Assembly: GCF_030316825.1 (NCBI RefSeq)
Contig: NZ_JASZYU010000002.1
Span: forward strand, 124,001-188,000
DNA: 64,000 nucleotides
Direction of reading: 5' to 3'
DNA from: Variovorax fucosicus
Lineage (GTDB): Bacteria > Pseudomonadota > Gammaproteobacteria > Burkholderiales > Burkholderiaceae_C
This document shows, one piece after another, positions 8,649-18,685 of this stretch; position 1 is the stretch's first letter; each line of letters starts with the position of its first letter. The notes beneath the pieces were generated by a model. The model had not been told where the DNA came from. It saw nothing but the letters and a program-made list of their open reading frames with translations, and searched no databases. The translations under genes were made by a program, and so were the position numbers.

Positions 8649-9731
8649 TCAGCGCAGCCGGGCCTGCAGGCCCGCGACCGTTTCGGCCGCGAGGCCGAGC
8701 GGCTCGAGCAGGTCGTTGTCCAGCGCATGGTCGCGGCCGGCCACCATTGCAGCACTGTCCACCATCGTGCGGGTCGCCGGCATCGGCACGCCCGCCACGC
8801 GGCCCAGCGCCTGCAGAAACACCAGCCCGTACGGAATGTCTTCCGTCAGAAAACGCGTGTCCAGCCGGGTCGGCCCGGGCGGGCCGCCGCGCTGCGCGTG
8901 CAGCTCGTCCGCGATGTCCTGCAAGCGCGTGGAGGTGGTGCCGAAGGAGCGCGCGAAATGCGCCTCGACACTGCCGACCTCGATGCCGAAGGCCGCGGCC
9001 AGCGCGCGCCGCTCGGCGTCCAGTGTCTCGATCACCCGCGCCACGCCCGGCGTGAGGCAGTGGTACTGCGGCCAGGCCTCGGCGCGTTCGATGCGCGTCC
9101 AGTTGAACAGCGCCAACGGCACATGGGTGCCGGGGTTGACGTTGGACAGGGCGCTGGCCAGCGCATTCGACTGCGCCGAGAAGCCGTCGCCGAAGAGCGC
9201 GGTGCACAGCGTCACCGCAGCACCCGTCTGCGCCTGCGGCAGCGCCGAGACGCCCACCGCGCTGCGCCGCATCATGATGCGCACATGCCCGGGCGACGCG
9301 CGGCGCGCGGTCAACACCGTGGTGTTGAAGCTGACGACAGTCACGCGCCTGCCGGCACGCAAGGCGCTCTCGTGCAGGTAGAGGGCCGACAGCGATGCCA
9401 TCGAACTGACGATCACCACCTGCCCGTCACGCAGCCATGGCAGCAGCGCATCCATCACGCGGCGGTGGCCGTTGGCCGGCACGGCAACCAGCAGCACGTC
9501 GCTCTCGCGGCAGAGTTGGGCCGGGTCGTCCGCCACCTGCACCGCCAGCGTGCCCTGGTGCAGCCCTTCGGCATGCAGCGGGTTCGTGCGCAAGGCTTCG
9601 GTGCCGGCGCCGCCGGGCGACCACAGCATGGCGCCGTGCCCGGCCCGCACCAGCCAGGCCGCACTGGCGAGCGCGATGGCGCCGGCGCCCGCGATGCCGA
9701 CGCGCTGGCGCTGCGCTGCTTCTTCAATCAA
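8649..9731 (-). CDS. NAD/NADP octopine/nopaline dehydrogenase family protein
   Basis: 360 residues if translation begins at TTG 9731, just before the stop of the upstream Bug gene (8-base overlap); the frame is open further upstream but only as antisense-like residues. The N-terminal Rossmann motif GIAGAGAIALASAAWLVRAGH is followed by an opine dehydrogenase domain with NVNPGTHVPLALFNWTRIE, where the histidine is the likely catalytic one. Opine dehydrogenases join or split an amino acid and a 2-oxo acid using NAD(P)H. In this cluster it may break an opine-like N-substituted amino acid (inference). Confidence 0.82.
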   Translation of the reverse strand: MIEEAAQRQRVGIAGAGAIALASAAWLVRAGHGAMLWSPGGAGTEALRTNPLHAEGLHQGTLAVQVADDPAQLCRESDVLLVAVPANGHRRVMDALLPWLRDGQVVIVSSMASLSALYLHESALRAGRRVTVVSFNTTVLTARRASPGHVRIMMRRSAVGVSALPQAQTGAAVTLCTALFGDGFSAQSNALASALSNVNPGTHVPLALFNWTRIERAEAWPQYHCLTPGVARVIETLDAERRALAAAFGIEVGSVEAHFARSFGTTSTRLQDIADELHAQRGGPPGPTRLDTRFLTEDIPYGLVFLQALGRVAGVPMPATRTMVDSAAMVAGRDHALDNDLLEPLGLAAETVAGLQARLR

Positions 9732-10704
9732 TCTTGATGCCGCCGAGCTTGACGACGTTGGCCCAGCGCTGGCTGTCTTCAGCGATGACCTTGTCGAGCT
9801 CTGCGCTGCCGCCGCAGGTGCTGACCGCGCCGAGCTGGGCAAAGTGCTGCTTCGTCTCGGGCAACTGGCACACCTCGAGCAGCGCGGCCGAGAGCTTTTT
9901 CACCTGTTCGGCCGGCATGCGGGCCGGCGCCATCACGCCCACCCAGATCGGCACCTCCATGCCGCGCAGCTTGGCGGCTTCGCCCACCGTGGGCGGATTG
10001 CCGAGCGTTGGCAGGTGCGCCTTCGAGAAGGTGCCGAGCACGCGGGCCTTGCCGCTCTGGACCATCGGATCGATCGACGCGGCGCTGGTGACGATCATGG
10101 CAACCTGCCCGCCCATCAGGTCGGTCAGGGCAGGGGCAGCACCGCGGTAGGGAACGTGCAGCAGCGTGACGCCGGCGGCCTGGCCCAGCAGCGCACCGGT
10201 GAGATGCGACACCGTGCCGTTGCCGGTGGAGGCGTAGGTCACCTGGCCGGGGCGTGCCTTCGCATCGCGCAGCGCGTCGGCCAGCGTCTTGTAGGCGCTG
10301 TCGGAGCGCACCGCCACCGTCATCGGCGTGTCTGCGATCAGGGCCACCGGCACCAGGTCGTGCCGCGGGTCGTAAGGCAGCTTGGACTGGAGTTGCGGCG
10401 CGACCGTGATGGCGCCGCCGGTGGCCATCAGCACCGTGGCGCCATCGGTGGCCTTGGCCACTGCATCGGCGGCCACGATGCCGCCCGCGCCCGCCTTGTT
10501 GTCGACGATGACCGTGCCGCCCAGCTTGCCGGTGAGCTTGGCGCCGAGGTAGCGCGCGATCACGTCCTGCGCACCACCGGGCGCAAACGGCACCACGATG
10601 CGCAGCGGCTTGCTGTCGGTTTGCGCCATGAGCGGCGAAAGCGGCGCGAGTGCCAGGCAGGCCGCCAGCCCGAGGAAAAGTTTTTTCAAACGCAGCTTCA
10701 TCAT
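9724..10704 (-). CDS. Bug family tripartite tricarboxylate transporter substrate-binding protein
   Basis: 326 residues from ATG 10704 (a second ATG follows directly at 10701); a GGAG lies 5 bases upstream. The signal peptide KLRLKKLFLGLAACLALAPLSPLMA precedes the mature Bug domain (KPLRIVVPFAPGGAQDVIARYLG, YASTGNGTVSHL, VPYRGAAPALTDLMGGQV). It is co-transcribed with the opine-dehydrogenase-like gene, whose start overlaps this stop, so binding protein and enzyme likely act on the same compound. No TctA/TctB permease is present in the window. Confidence 0.93.
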   Translation of the reverse strand: MMKLRLKKLFLGLAACLALAPLSPLMAQTDSKPLRIVVPFAPGGAQDVIARYLGAKLTGKLGGTVIVDNKAGAGGIVAADAVAKATDGATVLMATGGAITVAPQLQSKLPYDPRHDLVPVALIADTPMTVAVRSDSAYKTLADALRDAKARPGQVTYASTGNGTVSHLTGALLGQAAGVTLLHVPYRGAAPALTDLMGGQVAMIVTSAASIDPMVQSGKARVLGTFSKAHLPTLGNPPTVGEAAKLRGMEVPIWVGVMAPARMPAEQVKKLSAALLEVCQLPETKQHFAQLGAVSTCGGSAELDKVIAEDSQRWANVVKLGGIKID

Positions 10705-10756
10705 CACTCCAGACAAAAACGAGAACCCTGCGAATTCCGGGCCCGATGCCTCCAGC

Positions 10757-11317
10757 TTAAAGCGCTGCGTCGCCCGACCAGCTTCCGGGTGCCAGCCCGT
10801 CCAGCGTGTGGGGCCCGATCGCGGCGCGAATCAGGCGCAGCGTCGGCAGCCCCACGGCCGCCGTCATGCGGCGCACCTGGCGGTTGCGGCCTTCGCGGAT
10901 GGCCAGCTCCAGCCAGGCCGTGGGAATGCTGCGGCGTTCGCGGATCGGCGGCTGCCGCTCCCACACATCGGGCGGCGGATCGAGCAGGCGCGCACGCGCC
11001 GGGAGGGTCATGCCGTCGTTGAGCTCAACGCCCGCGCGCAAGGCGGCCAGTGCCGCATCGGTCGGCACGCCTTCCACCTGCACCCAGTAGACCTTTTCCA
11101 TCTTGAAGCGCGGATCGGCGATGCGGGCCTGCAGCCTGCCGTCGTCGGTGAGCAGCAGCAGCCCCTCGCTGTCGGCATCGAGGCGGCCGGCCACGTAGAT
11201 GCCCGGGATGTCGATGAAGTCCTTCAGCCCGCGCCAGCGGCCCTCTGGCGTGAACTGGCTGAGCACGCCGTAGGGCTTGTTGAAGCGGATCAGGCGGCTC
11301 GCGGGGGCAGGTGTCAT
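10757..11317 (-). CDS. rluE: Pseudouridine synthase, RluE type (23S rRNA)
   Basis: 186 residues from ATG 11317. It belongs to the RsuA/RluB/E/F family: [15 protein letters not shown], the catalytic-aspartate motif [27 protein letters not shown], and [23 protein letters not shown]. The lack of an S4 domain and the short length match RluE, which in E. coli isomerises U2457 of 23S rRNA. Its ATG overlaps the AraC gene's stop by 4 bases on the same strand, so the two may be co-transcribed although their functions are unrelated. Confidence 0.92.
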   Translation of the reverse strand: MTPAPASRLIRFNKPYGVLSQFTPEGRWRGLKDFIDIPGIYVAGRLDADSEGLLLLTDDGRLQARIADPRFKMEKVYWVQVEGVPTDAALAALRAGVELNDGMTLPARARLLDPPPDVWERQPPIRERRSIPTAWLELAIREGRNRQVRRMTAAVGLPTLRLIRAAIGPHTLDGLAPGSWSGDAAL

Positions 11318-12273
11318 GGCGAGGCAGCATAGCGTCGAGCCATCGCCTGGGACGCGCCATAACCGCCCGCTGCTCGGTAGCGCCCGGGGCTTTGCCCCAT
11401 CGTGCGCTTGAAGGCAGAACTGAACGCGGTGTCGGAGCCATAGCCGACACTCTCGGCAATAACGGAGAGGCTCTTGTCGCCCGCTCTCAGGGCCGCGCCC
11501 GCGACTGCCATGCGCCAGTCGATCAGGTAGCGCAGCGGCGGCACTCCGACCCGCGCCTTGAAGCGCTCGGTGAAAGCCGTGCGCGACATCGCAACCGCCG
11601 ATGCGAGTTCCTCGACGATCCAGCGGCGGGCGATGTCGGCGTGCATCAGGCCCAGGGCCGCACCGATCTTCGGGTCGGCAAGGGCGCCCAGCCAACCGGG
11701 CGTGTGAACACCCGAGGCCAGGTGCACCCGCAGGATCTGCACGAGCACCATGTTCGCGAGATTCGTGGCGACGACCGCGGCACCGGGCCCTGCGGTCGCC
11801 GTCTCGAGACGGAGAAGCTCGAGCAGGGCGCGCAGCGGCGCGGCACTTTCGGAAGCGGCCCGCACGTGAATCAGCGGCGGCAGCAGCTGCAGGAGCAGAT
11901 CACCGGTGTCATCGTCGAAGACGAAGCGGCCTCCCGCCGCACTGGCCTTCTCGCCCGCTTCGCCATGGCGAACGATCCCGTCCGGGCCAAGGCAGGCGGC
12001 GAGGATTTCACGCCCATCGACAGGCGCCAGTGCCGGGTCGCTGCCCGTGCAATAGGGCTGCCCGCGTGTCAGCAGGAAGAAATCTCCCGTCCCGAGATGG
12101 ACTGGCGGCGCCCCGTCCTCGGTCCACAGCCAGAACGATCCTTCCATGACGCCGCCAAACTTGGCGTGCGGGAGGCCCGAAAACCGCATCGCCCAGGCGC
12201 CGCGCACCTCGATACACGCCGACAGCACGCTGTCGACCTTGAGCAGGGAAAAGACGTCCGACAGCGGGTCCAT
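11314..12273 (-). CDS. AraC family transcriptional regulator with cupin sensor domain
   Basis: 319 residues. The N-terminal half is an AraC cupin of the Cupin_6 type ([35 protein letters not shown]). The C-terminal ~100 residues hold two helix-turn-helix units ([38 protein letters not shown] and [33 protein letters not shown]). Divergent by 96 bases from the SDR gene at 12370, which it most likely controls; AraC/SDR pairs of this kind are common in proteobacteria. Confidence 0.94.
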   Translation of the reverse strand: MDPLSDVFSLLKVDSVLSACIEVRGAWAMRFSGLPHAKFGGVMEGSFWLWTEDGAPPVHLGTGDFFLLTRGQPYCTGSDPALAPVDGREILAACLGPDGIVRHGEAGEKASAAGGRFVFDDDTGDLLLQLLPPLIHVRAASESAAPLRALLELLRLETATAGPGAAVVATNLANMVLVQILRVHLASGVHTPGWLGALADPKIGAALGLMHADIARRWIVEELASAVAMSRTAFTERFKARVGVPPLRYLIDWRMAVAGAALRAGDKSLSVIAESVGYGSDTAFSSAFKRTMGQSPGRYRAAGGYGASQAMARRYAASP

Positions 12274-12369
12274 GAAGTCCGTACGTTCAATGAAGAATGG
12301 CGGCGAATCGATAGGGGCGGAATCGACCGACGCGCCACATCATGCAGCTTGTCTGCAAAGGAACGCGTC

Positions 12370-13107
12370 ATGCCAGGAATCAGAAACAAGATCATCGCCA
12401 TCACGGGCGCCAGCAGCGGCATCGGCGAGGCGACCGCGTTGTTGTTGGCCTCGCGTGGCGCAAAAGTCGTGCTCGGTGCGCGCGGCCTGAACCGCCTCGA
12501 GGCCCTGGTCGCCCGCATCGCGGAGGCGGGCGGTGAAGCCGTCTGCGCCCCTACCGACGTGACCCGGCGCGACGACCTGTCGCAGCTTGTCGGCCTGGCG
12601 TGCGAGCGCTATGGAAAGCTCGACGTGCTTGTCAGCAACGCCGGCATCGGGCCGATTTCACCGCTCGACGATCTGCGCGTCGAGGATTGGGAGGCCATGG
12701 TCGACATCAACATCAAGGGTGTGCTGTACGGCATCGCCTCGGCACTGCCCGTGTTCCGCGCGCAGGGCTCCGGCCACTTCGTCAACATCGCGTCGACCGC
12801 GGCGCATCGTATCGTGCCGAACATGGCGGTCTATGCCGGCACCAAGCTGGCGGTGCGTGCGATCTCGGAGGGCTTGCGGCAGGAGGCTGGCGAGAAACTG
12901 CGCGTGACGGTCATTTCACCGGGCTTCACGCGGACGAACTTCGCGGAATCCATGACCGACCCGGCGCTGAAGGCGCAGACCCTCGCATCCATGGACAAGT
13001 TCGCGATATCGCCGGAGGCGATCGCACGAGCCATCGCCTTCGCGATCGAACAACCCGCCGACGTGGACGTCGGCGAGATCGTCGTCCGTCCTACTGCACA
13101 GGGCTAG
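12370..13107 (+). CDS. SDR family oxidoreductase
   Basis: 245 residues from ATG 12370. A classical short-chain dehydrogenase: cofactor motif TGASSGIG near the N-terminus, DV in CAPTDVTRRDD, NNAG-like VSNAGIG, catalytic serine in NIASTAA and YxxxK in VYAGTK. The arginine in LGARGLNRL after the second strand suggests NADP(H) preference. The substrate is not predictable. It reads divergently from the AraC regulator, and its last 17 bases overlap the convergent NmrA-like gene. Confidence 0.93.
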   Translation: MPGIRNKIIAITGASSGIGEATALLLASRGAKVVLGARGLNRLEALVARIAEAGGEAVCAPTDVTRRDDLSQLVGLACERYGKLDVLVSNAGIGPISPLDDLRVEDWEAMVDINIKGVLYGIASALPVFRAQGSGHFVNIASTAAHRIVPNMAVYAGTKLAVRAISEGLRQEAGEKLRVTVISPGFTRTNFAESMTDPALKAQTLASMDKFAISPEAIARAIAFAIEQPADVDVGEIVVRPTAQG

Positions 13108-13849
13108 CCTGTCGGGCCAGCCAGGTCTCGAGGGTGATCGAACCGAGCCACGGCTTGTCGCCCGGCGTGAGCGACTGGTCGTTCAGCTCCACGCCGAAGT
13201 ACAGGGCCTTGGCATCGGGCACTACGGTGCGCGGGTCGTTGGTGGCGCTCAGGTAGCGCTGCACCATCGTGGACAGGCTCGCGCGCTCCGGCCCGGCGAT
13301 TTCGACCATGCCGTTGACCGGCGCGCCCAACGTGTAGTCGGCCATCGCCGCGGCCACGTCGTCGGCCGCGATCGGCTGCAGGTGCGCGGTCGAGAGCCGC
13401 GTCGTCTGCCCCTCGGTGCCTCCCTGCGCGATGCCGCCGAGGAACTCCAGGAACTGCGTAGCCCGCACGATCGTGTAGGGGACTTTGCCGGCCTTGATCA
13501 GCGCCTCTTGCGCCAGCTTGGCGCGGAAGTAGCCGCTGGCCTGCAGCCGCTCGGTGCCGACCACCGCCAGCGCCACGTGGTGCTTCACCCCCGCAGCGAC
13601 TTCTGCCGCGAGCAGGTTGCGGCCCGAGGTCTCGAAGAAGTGGAGCACGGCCTTGTCTTCGAAGGTTGGCGAATTGGCCACGTCGACCACCACCTGCGCG
13701 CCCGCGAGCGCTTCGGCCAGGCCCTCGCCGGTGAGCGTGTTGACGCCCGTGTTGGGCGAGGCCGCCACGGCCTCGTGGCCGCGCTGCTGAAGAAGCTTGA
13801 CGAGCTTGCTGCCGATGAGGCCGGTGCCGCCGATGACAACGATTTTCAT
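13091..13849 (-). CDS. NAD(P)-binding NmrA/atypical SDR protein
   Basis: 252 residues from ATG 13849, preceded by AAGGA. The Rossmann motif VIGGTGLIGSKLVKLLQQRG is followed by segments shared with NmrA-like and NAD(P)H-binding sugar-epimerase-like proteins (VVVDVANSPTFEDKAV, HHVALAVVGTERL, YFRAKLAQE, VRATQFLEFLG). There is no complete catalytic Tyr-x-x-x-Lys, so it could be a redox sensor or a quinone-type reductase. Divergent from the GlxA-like regulator at 13914, with a 64-base shared promoter region, making that regulator its probable controller. Confidence 0.88.
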   Translation of the reverse strand: MKIVVIGGTGLIGSKLVKLLQQRGHEAVAASPNTGVNTLTGEGLAEALAGAQVVVDVANSPTFEDKAVLHFFETSGRNLLAAEVAAGVKHHVALAVVGTERLQASGYFRAKLAQEALIKAGKVPYTIVRATQFLEFLGGIAQGGTEGQTTRLSTAHLQPIAADDVAAAMADYTLGAPVNGMVEIAGPERASLSTMVQRYLSATNDPRTVVPDAKALYFGVELNDQSLTPGDKPWLGSITLETWLARQASPVQ

Positions 13850-13913
13850 GAGGATTCCTTTGCGCATCTGTGTTTTGATGCCGTCATTGTGAAAGCGAAC
13901 CCATCTGGCGGAA

Positions 13914-14942
13914 ATGACGAAGACCCCTGAAATACTGCCAAACGTAACGCCAAAGCGCCCGCGCGCACGGCGCGTCTTGTTCGTCGCCTTTCCCGAGGTC
14001 GGCCTGCTCGACCTGAGCGGCGCGCAAACCGTGTTCTGGGCGGCCACCAAGGCGATGGAGGCGCGCGGCCTGAAGGGCTACGAGCGCCTGAATGCCAGCG
14101 TCGAAGGCGGCCTGGTGCGCAGTGCCGAAGGGCTCGAGCTGAACACCGCGCCGCTGTCGACGTTCCGGCCTTCGTCGGTCGACACGCTCATCGTGCCCGG
14201 CTCGCCGCACATCGAACGCGTGCTCGACCACGCCGTGCCGCTCGTCAAGTGGCTGCGCCGCGCCTCGCGCGCCACGCGCCGCACCGCGTCGGTGTGCAGC
14301 GGCGCCTTCCTGCTGGCCGCGGCCGGTCTGCTCGACGACAAGCGCGCCGCCACCCACTGGGCCATGTGCGACATGCTGGGCCAGCGCTTTCCGTCGGTGC
14401 AGGTCGACCGCGACGCCATCTTCGTGCAGCAGGGCGCGGTGTGGACGTCAGCCGGCGTCACCGCCGGCATCGACCTTGCGCTGGCGCTGGTCGAGGCCGA
14501 TTGCGGCCACGAGGTGGCCATGGAGGCGGCGCGCGAGCTGGTCGTGTTTCTCAAGCGCCCCGGCGGCCAGTCGCAGTACAGCGGCATGTTGCAGGCCCAG
14601 GCCGAAGACGCCACCGCCACCTTCGACGAACTGAACCTCTGGATCGCCGGCCACCTGGATCACCCGAGGCTCGGCGTCGAGTTGCTGGCCGAGCAGGCAC
14701 GCATGAGCCCGCGCAACTTTGCCCGCGTCTACAAGCAGAAGACCGGCCGCACGCCGGCCAAGGCGGTGGAAGTGTTCAGGCTGGAGGCCGCGCGGCGGCT
14801 GCTGGAAGATTCAACCCGCAACGTCGACCAGGTCGCACGCCTGTGCGGCTTCGGCGACGAGGAGCGCATGCGCGTGACCTTCCAGCGCCACCTGGGCGTG
14901 GCGCCGCGGGACTACCGGCGGCGGTTTGCGAAGGGGGGGTGA
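13914..14942 (+). CDS. GlxA-family transcriptional regulator (DJ-1/PfpI domain plus AraC HTH)
   Basis: 342 residues. Residues ~18-190 form a DJ-1/PfpI-like domain with the nucleophile-elbow cysteine in SVCSGAFLLAAAGLLDDKRATTHW-type sequence (here RAATHW). The C-terminal ~100 residues are an AraC DNA-binding domain (LLAEQARMSPRNFARVYKQKTGRTPAKAVEVFRLEAARRLLE). GlxA-type regulators usually respond to small nitrogenous or aldehyde compounds. It probably regulates the divergent NmrA-like gene. Its 3' end overlaps the convergent Fic gene by 31 bases. Confidence 0.94.
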   Translation: MTKTPEILPNVTPKRPRARRVLFVAFPEVGLLDLSGAQTVFWAATKAMEARGLKGYERLNASVEGGLVRSAEGLELNTAPLSTFRPSSVDTLIVPGSPHIERVLDHAVPLVKWLRRASRATRRTASVCSGAFLLAAAGLLDDKRAATHWAMCDMLGQRFPSVQVDRDAIFVQQGAVWTSAGVTAGIDLALALVEADCGHEVAMEAARELVVFLKRPGGQSQYSGMLQAQAEDATATFDELNLWIAGHLDHPRLGVELLAEQARMSPRNFARVYKQKTGRTPAKAVEVFRLEAARRLLEDSTRNVDQVARLCGFGDEERMRVTFQRHLGVAPRDYRRRFAKGG

Positions 14943-16120
14943 TCCGGCTCATCCCGCCCATGCGCCCAACCCGGCACGCTGACGTAGTAGCGCAGCGCCT
15001 TGCCCTGGCCGGTGGTGTGCAACAAGCCATGCTGCACCAGATCCGACAGGTCGCGTGTGGCTGTGGCTTTCGACGCGTCGACCATCTTCAGATACTTCTC
15101 GACATTGAGGCCACCCAGAAAGCCGCCGTCACCCGCGAGCAGCAGGCGCTGCAGCAGCTTTCTCTGGCGCTCGTTGATGGCGGCACCCTGCGCCTGAGTG
15201 GCCCAGAAGCGCGATCGTTCGAGCGAGGCCTGGATCACCTCACCGGCCGCCACACAGGCGCGACCGAACACGTCGGCAAACCATTGAACGAAAGCTGTCA
15301 CGTCGACGCCACCGCGCTGGGCCTGCGCCAGCGCGTCGTAGTAGCCACGCCGCTCGACCAGAACCTGGCGCGACAGGCTGTAGAGCCGGGTCGGTGCGCC
15401 GCTGTCCTGCGCCAGCGCCATATCGGAAACGGCGCGGCCGATGCGGCCATTGCCGTCCTCGAACGGGTGAATCGTCTCGAACCACACATGTGCGATGGCC
15501 GCCCGTGCGATCCCGTCCATCGCAGCCGGGCGACCGGGCAGGGGCGTGGTGGCCGCGAACCACTGGAGGAAGGCCTCCATCTCGCGCGGCACGTCGGCCG
15601 AAGCCGGCGCCGTGTAGTGCACGACCTCCTTGCCCAGCGCGCCGCTCACAATCTGCATCGCGTCGGCGTGGTCGCGGAAGCGGCCTACCGCGATGCGACG
15701 GATGCCTGCAGTGCCGCCCGGAAACAGCGCCGATTGCCAACGGCAGAGCCTGTCGGTGTCCAGCGGTTCGCGGAAGTTGAGCGTCGCATCCTGAATCACC
15801 TCGACCAGGCCATCGACATGGCGAAGGTGCGGCCCGCGGTCGTCCGCGCCAAGGTGCCGCAGCACGGACGAGCGCACAGCGGCCAGATCCAGCGTCTCGC
15901 CCTCGATGGCGGCGGTGGCAACCGCTTCCTGCATCCAGAGTTCCTGCGCAATGGCGTCCATCGACTCCAGCCCAATCGCCCGCGCCATGCCGTTGGCCTG
16001 GCCCTTTAATTCGCGCGCCCGCAGCAACGCAGGGCCAGCGGCTGCGAAGTCGAAATGGAGTTGCGGCCAGTCGGGCTGCTGCCAGATGTAGTGCGGAGCA
16101 TGTGAAGCCATGCGCCGCAT
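14912..16120 (-). CDS. Fic family protein with DUF4172 N-terminus and C-terminal winged helix
   Basis: 402 residues (ATG 16120; an in-frame ATG at 16111 is also possible). The AMP-transferase motif HPFEDGNGR is complete at residues 218-226. An inhibitory-helix motif [S/T]xxxE[G/N] is seen as TAAIEG at residues 69-74, that is, N-terminal (class II) autoinhibition. The first residues (YIWQQPDWPQLHFDF) match DUF4172. The C-terminal region (NVEKYLKMVDASKATATRDLSDLVQHGLL) looks like a winged helix that could bind DNA. Fic enzymes AMPylate hydroxyl side chains of target proteins. The target is unknown; no antitoxin gene accompanies it. A palindrome lies directly upstream. Confidence 0.93.
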   Translation of the reverse strand: MRRMASHAPHYIWQQPDWPQLHFDFAAAGPALLRARELKGQANGMARAIGLESMDAIAQELWMQEAVATAAIEGETLDLAAVRSSVLRHLGADDRGPHLRHVDGLVEVIQDATLNFREPLDTDRLCRWQSALFPGGTAGIRRIAVGRFRDHADAMQIVSGALGKEVVHYTAPASADVPREMEAFLQWFAATTPLPGRPAAMDGIARAAIAHVWFETIHPFEDGNGRIGRAVSDMALAQDSGAPTRLYSLSRQVLVERRGYYDALAQAQRGGVDVTAFVQWFADVFGRACVAAGEVIQASLERSRFWATQAQGAAINERQRKLLQRLLLAGDGGFLGGLNVEKYLKMVDASKATATRDLSDLVQHGLLHTTGQGKALRYYVSVPGWAHGRDEPDHPPFANRRR

Positions 16121-16126
16121 TTTAGG

Positions 16127-16171
16127 TTAATCGGCTCAAAAAATGAGTCGATTAATCGGGTTTTCGGCTCA
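16127..16171. promoter_or_regulatory. Palindromic operator candidate upstream of the Fic gene
   Basis: Two 12-base arms, TTAATCGGCTCA (16127-16138) and TGAGTCGATTAA (16144-16155), are inverted repeats with 11 of 12 positions matching around AAAAA. CGATTAATCG at 16149-16158 is itself a perfect palindrome, and TCGGCTCA recurs at 16164-16171. It lies 7 bases from the Fic start codon, in the right place for autoregulation by the Fic protein's own winged helix (inference). Confidence 0.6.
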
Positions 16172-16179
16172 CCACACCC

Positions 16180-16560
16180 TCAAGCCGCCCCGCGAAAGCA
16201 CGACAGCCCCCACGGCGTGAGCTTCACCGGCAGGTGGTAGTGCTGCGAAGCGTCGGCAATGCCGAAGCGGAACACCTGCACCTCCATGAAGGCCGGCTGC
16301 GGCAACGACGGCGTGCCGCGCGCGCGATAGTAGTCGGCCACATGCAGCCGCAACTCGTACACGCCGACGTCGAACAACCGCTCGCGCCCCTCGATGCCAT
16401 CCATCACCCCATTGCGCCCGACCTTGCCCGTCGCCACCGGCGTCCAGCGCTCACCCTCGGCAGTGCCGGGCGCGCCGTCAGCGCGCACGATGTCGACCCG
16501 CATGCCCGTGGCAACGACACCGTTGGCGACATCGACCACATGGATGGAAACGGCTTGCAT
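16180..16560 (-). CDS. uraH: Hydroxyisourate hydrolase (transthyretin-like)
   Basis: 126 residues from ATG 16560, with AGGAG upstream. The transthyretin/HIU hydrolase signatures are IHVVDVANG at the N-terminus, ERLFDVGVYELRLHVADYYR in the middle, and QHYHLPVKLTPWGLSCFRGAA at the end. The enzyme converts 5-hydroxyisourate to OHCU in uric acid breakdown. The family's C-terminal YRGS is replaced by FRGAA here, so activity should not be taken for granted, although the histidine motifs remain. No other purine-degradation gene is nearby; it lies downstream of glnS on the same strand. Confidence 0.86.
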   Translation of the reverse strand: MQAVSIHVVDVANGVVATGMRVDIVRADGAPGTAEGERWTPVATGKVGRNGVMDGIEGRERLFDVGVYELRLHVADYYRARGTPSLPQPAFMEVQVFRFGIADASQHYHLPVKLTPWGLSCFRGAA

Positions 16561-16743
16561 GTATGAAAGGCTCCTGCGCTGAGGTGGGTGGCGAAGGGAT
16601 GAGAGACGCGGGCGTGCGACCCTGCTGTCACTGTCCATCCCACAAGAAGCCGACAGGATAGCGGCGCGAACAGACGGGAAGCTGAACAGCGAGTACTGCT
16701 GGCAACGCGTCGGCCTCTTTTCAGCGACTACGTAGAAGGACTG

Positions 16744-18549
<1,806 letters not shown>

Positions 18550-18612
18550 CTGTTCATTCTAGGGGGCAGGTTTATACGGGTTACTTTTGGCAACCTTCTT
18601 CACACAAGGGAG

Positions 18613-18632
18613 TGCACCTGATTTGCACCTGA
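18613..18632. repeat. Short direct repeat TGCACCTGA upstream of the YY-rich protein gene
   Basis: TGCACCTGA occurs at 18613-18621 and again at 18624-18632, an 11-base period that puts both copies on one DNA face. It lies between the divergent glnS and YY-rich protein genes and could be a pair of operator half-sites. No regulator can be named. Confidence 0.35.
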
Positions 18633-18685
18633 CGCGTTCAATACCCACATCGGCGAAAATTCCGCCTGTAACCGGAGATCCCACC

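Noticed and set aside
11311..13107. 598-codon frame that would make a long SDR protein
   Set aside because: Only the part from ATG 12370 is an SDR; the upstream portion is antisense to the AraC gene and lacks any domain.
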